From: Chloroflexota bacterium
GTDB lineage: Bacteria; Chloroflexota; Anaerolineae; Aggregatilineales; J027
NCBI GenBank assembly: GCA_016234595.1
Contig: JACRBG010000004.1
Coordinates: 1 to 53,015 of the forward strand
Reading direction: 5' to 3'
Length of the DNA: 53,015 nucleotides
Part shown: one piece after another, positions 52,593 to 53,015 of the stretch
Position numbering within the stretch: position 1 is the stretch's first letter
Layout of the letters: each line of letters begins with the position of its first letter
Made by a program: the position numbers and the translations under genes
The notes under the pieces: generated by a model
The model's input: only the letters and a program-made list of their open reading frames with translations
The model's database searches: none
Told to the model about the DNA's origin: nothing

Positions 52593-52841
52593 CTATTTTC
52601 TCCCGCAATATTTACCACAGCAATCCACATGACTTAGAGATTACCTGTGATTCGATTCTCTCTAAAGCAATTATTTTTGAAGCATAGTTGCCGTTAGATA
52701 ATTGTGGCACAATTTCGCTTCATCCATTTCGAAGTTTCATTTCACTTACCCTCAAAAAACTATTTTTAAGATCTATTTTTGCTTCCGTAGACTGGGTCGA
52801 ATTTATACCTTGTGTTAAGATAACCTGAGTTTTGGATAAGA
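52593..52841. promoter_or_regulatory. Upstream region of the molybdoenzyme operon
   Basis: Non-coding, AT-rich. It contains a perfect 15-base palindrome AATTGTG-G-CACAATT at 52700-52714, about 110 bases before the first start codon, a likely regulator site. The part beyond about 52806 (CCTTGTGTTAAGATAACC) is probably the end of the IS982-type element. Confidence 0.5.
52700..52714. promoter_or_regulatory. Palindromic operator candidate
   Basis: Seven-base arms AATTGTG and CACAATT around a single G. The half-site TTGTG resembles that of Rex or CRP-type sites, but the spacing is too short for either, so no regulator is assigned. Confidence 0.45.
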
Positions 52842-53015
52842 CTAAAAGATGGGCACTAAAGCGGAAGCCTCAAGATGGAGGCTGGGCTTTTTAGGTTGAA
52901 AAGTATAAGCAATCAAACCCGCCACGAGATTGACAAGGAAATTGAGCGGGCTACGATGGCGGGTATGCTCAATTTGGGAAATATTCTTGAGTTGATCGGT
53001 GATGGTTTCGAGAAT
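52842..53015 (-). CDS. IS982-family transposase, C-terminal end (continues beyond window)
   Basis: The minus-strand frame is open from the window edge to TAG at 52842 (57 codons). [20 protein letters not shown], then [20 protein letters not shown], is the characteristic end of IS982 transposases. The element's terminal repeat should lie just to the left, around 52806-52841. It is orientated like, and lies directly upstream of, the molybdoenzyme operon and may influence its expression. Confidence 0.88.
   Translation of the reverse strand: MLETITDQLKNISQIEHTRHRSPLNFLVNLVAGLIAYTFQPKKPSLHLEASALVPIF

Overview
The window is a bacterial chromosome segment, moderately GC-rich with scattered AT-rich patches. 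It holds a large integrated mobile element, a defence-like island, decayed transposons and a respiratory operon. Protein family content (DUF6094-type methylase-helicase, PRTRC cassette, DUF4058, a molybdoenzyme operon with a Rieske protein and a DUF6755-like membrane protein) suggests Chloroflexota. That is inference from remembered family distributions; no rRNA or other marker gene is present.

Layout. (1) 1-3874, minus strand: response regulator, sensor kinase, ABC ATPase and FtsX/MacB-like permease, one operon cut by the window start. (2) 3875-4755: non-coding, strongly folded, with a terminator-ended RNA candidate. (3) 4756-28584: body of a plasmid- or ICE-like element. It has an actin-like partition ATPase with a ParR-like partner, a MerR/coiled-coil regulator, a NERD membrane protein, a large structured non-coding block, an 842-residue protein with hallmarks of two-barrel RNA polymerases and cellular RdRPs, a DUF4058 protein, SSB, a HEAT-repeat gene, and a methyltransferase-helicase gene split by two group II introns. 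The PRTRC genes (protein C, protein B, ThiF) follow. (4) 28782-30983: AraC regulator and MFS efflux pump, probably an inserted cargo pair. (5) 31144-33169: small membrane protein, a hairpin array bounded by inverted repeats, a ribbon-helix-helix protein and a small HUH relaxase. (6) 33210-40458, minus strand: tight three-gene operon of a TerB-N/TerB-C protein, a BrxD-like ATPase and an Lhr/BrxHI-like helicase, a likely anti-phage system. (7) 40693-45690: truncated WD40 gene, a transposon with 33-bp inverted repeats (IS1182-type transposase, serine recombinase, AT-rich passenger), Tn3 transposase remnants and other debris. (8) 45882-52592, minus strand: seven-gene operon for a molybdopterin oxidoreductase with Fe-S, cytochrome b-like, Rieske and transport subunits plus an FmdE-like protein. 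(9) 52842-53015: 3' end of an IS982-type transposase.

How the parts may work together. The mobile element appears to carry its own DNA-processing kit: SSB, a helicase-methylase and a neighbour that both end in a sliding-clamp-binding QLSLF tail, partition proteins, a relaxase and PRTRC. The most unusual content is the polymerase-like gene with a multi-branched RNA-like fold just upstream. Next are the two group II introns whose removal restores one 1191-residue frame, and the TerB/BrxD/BrxHI-like operon.
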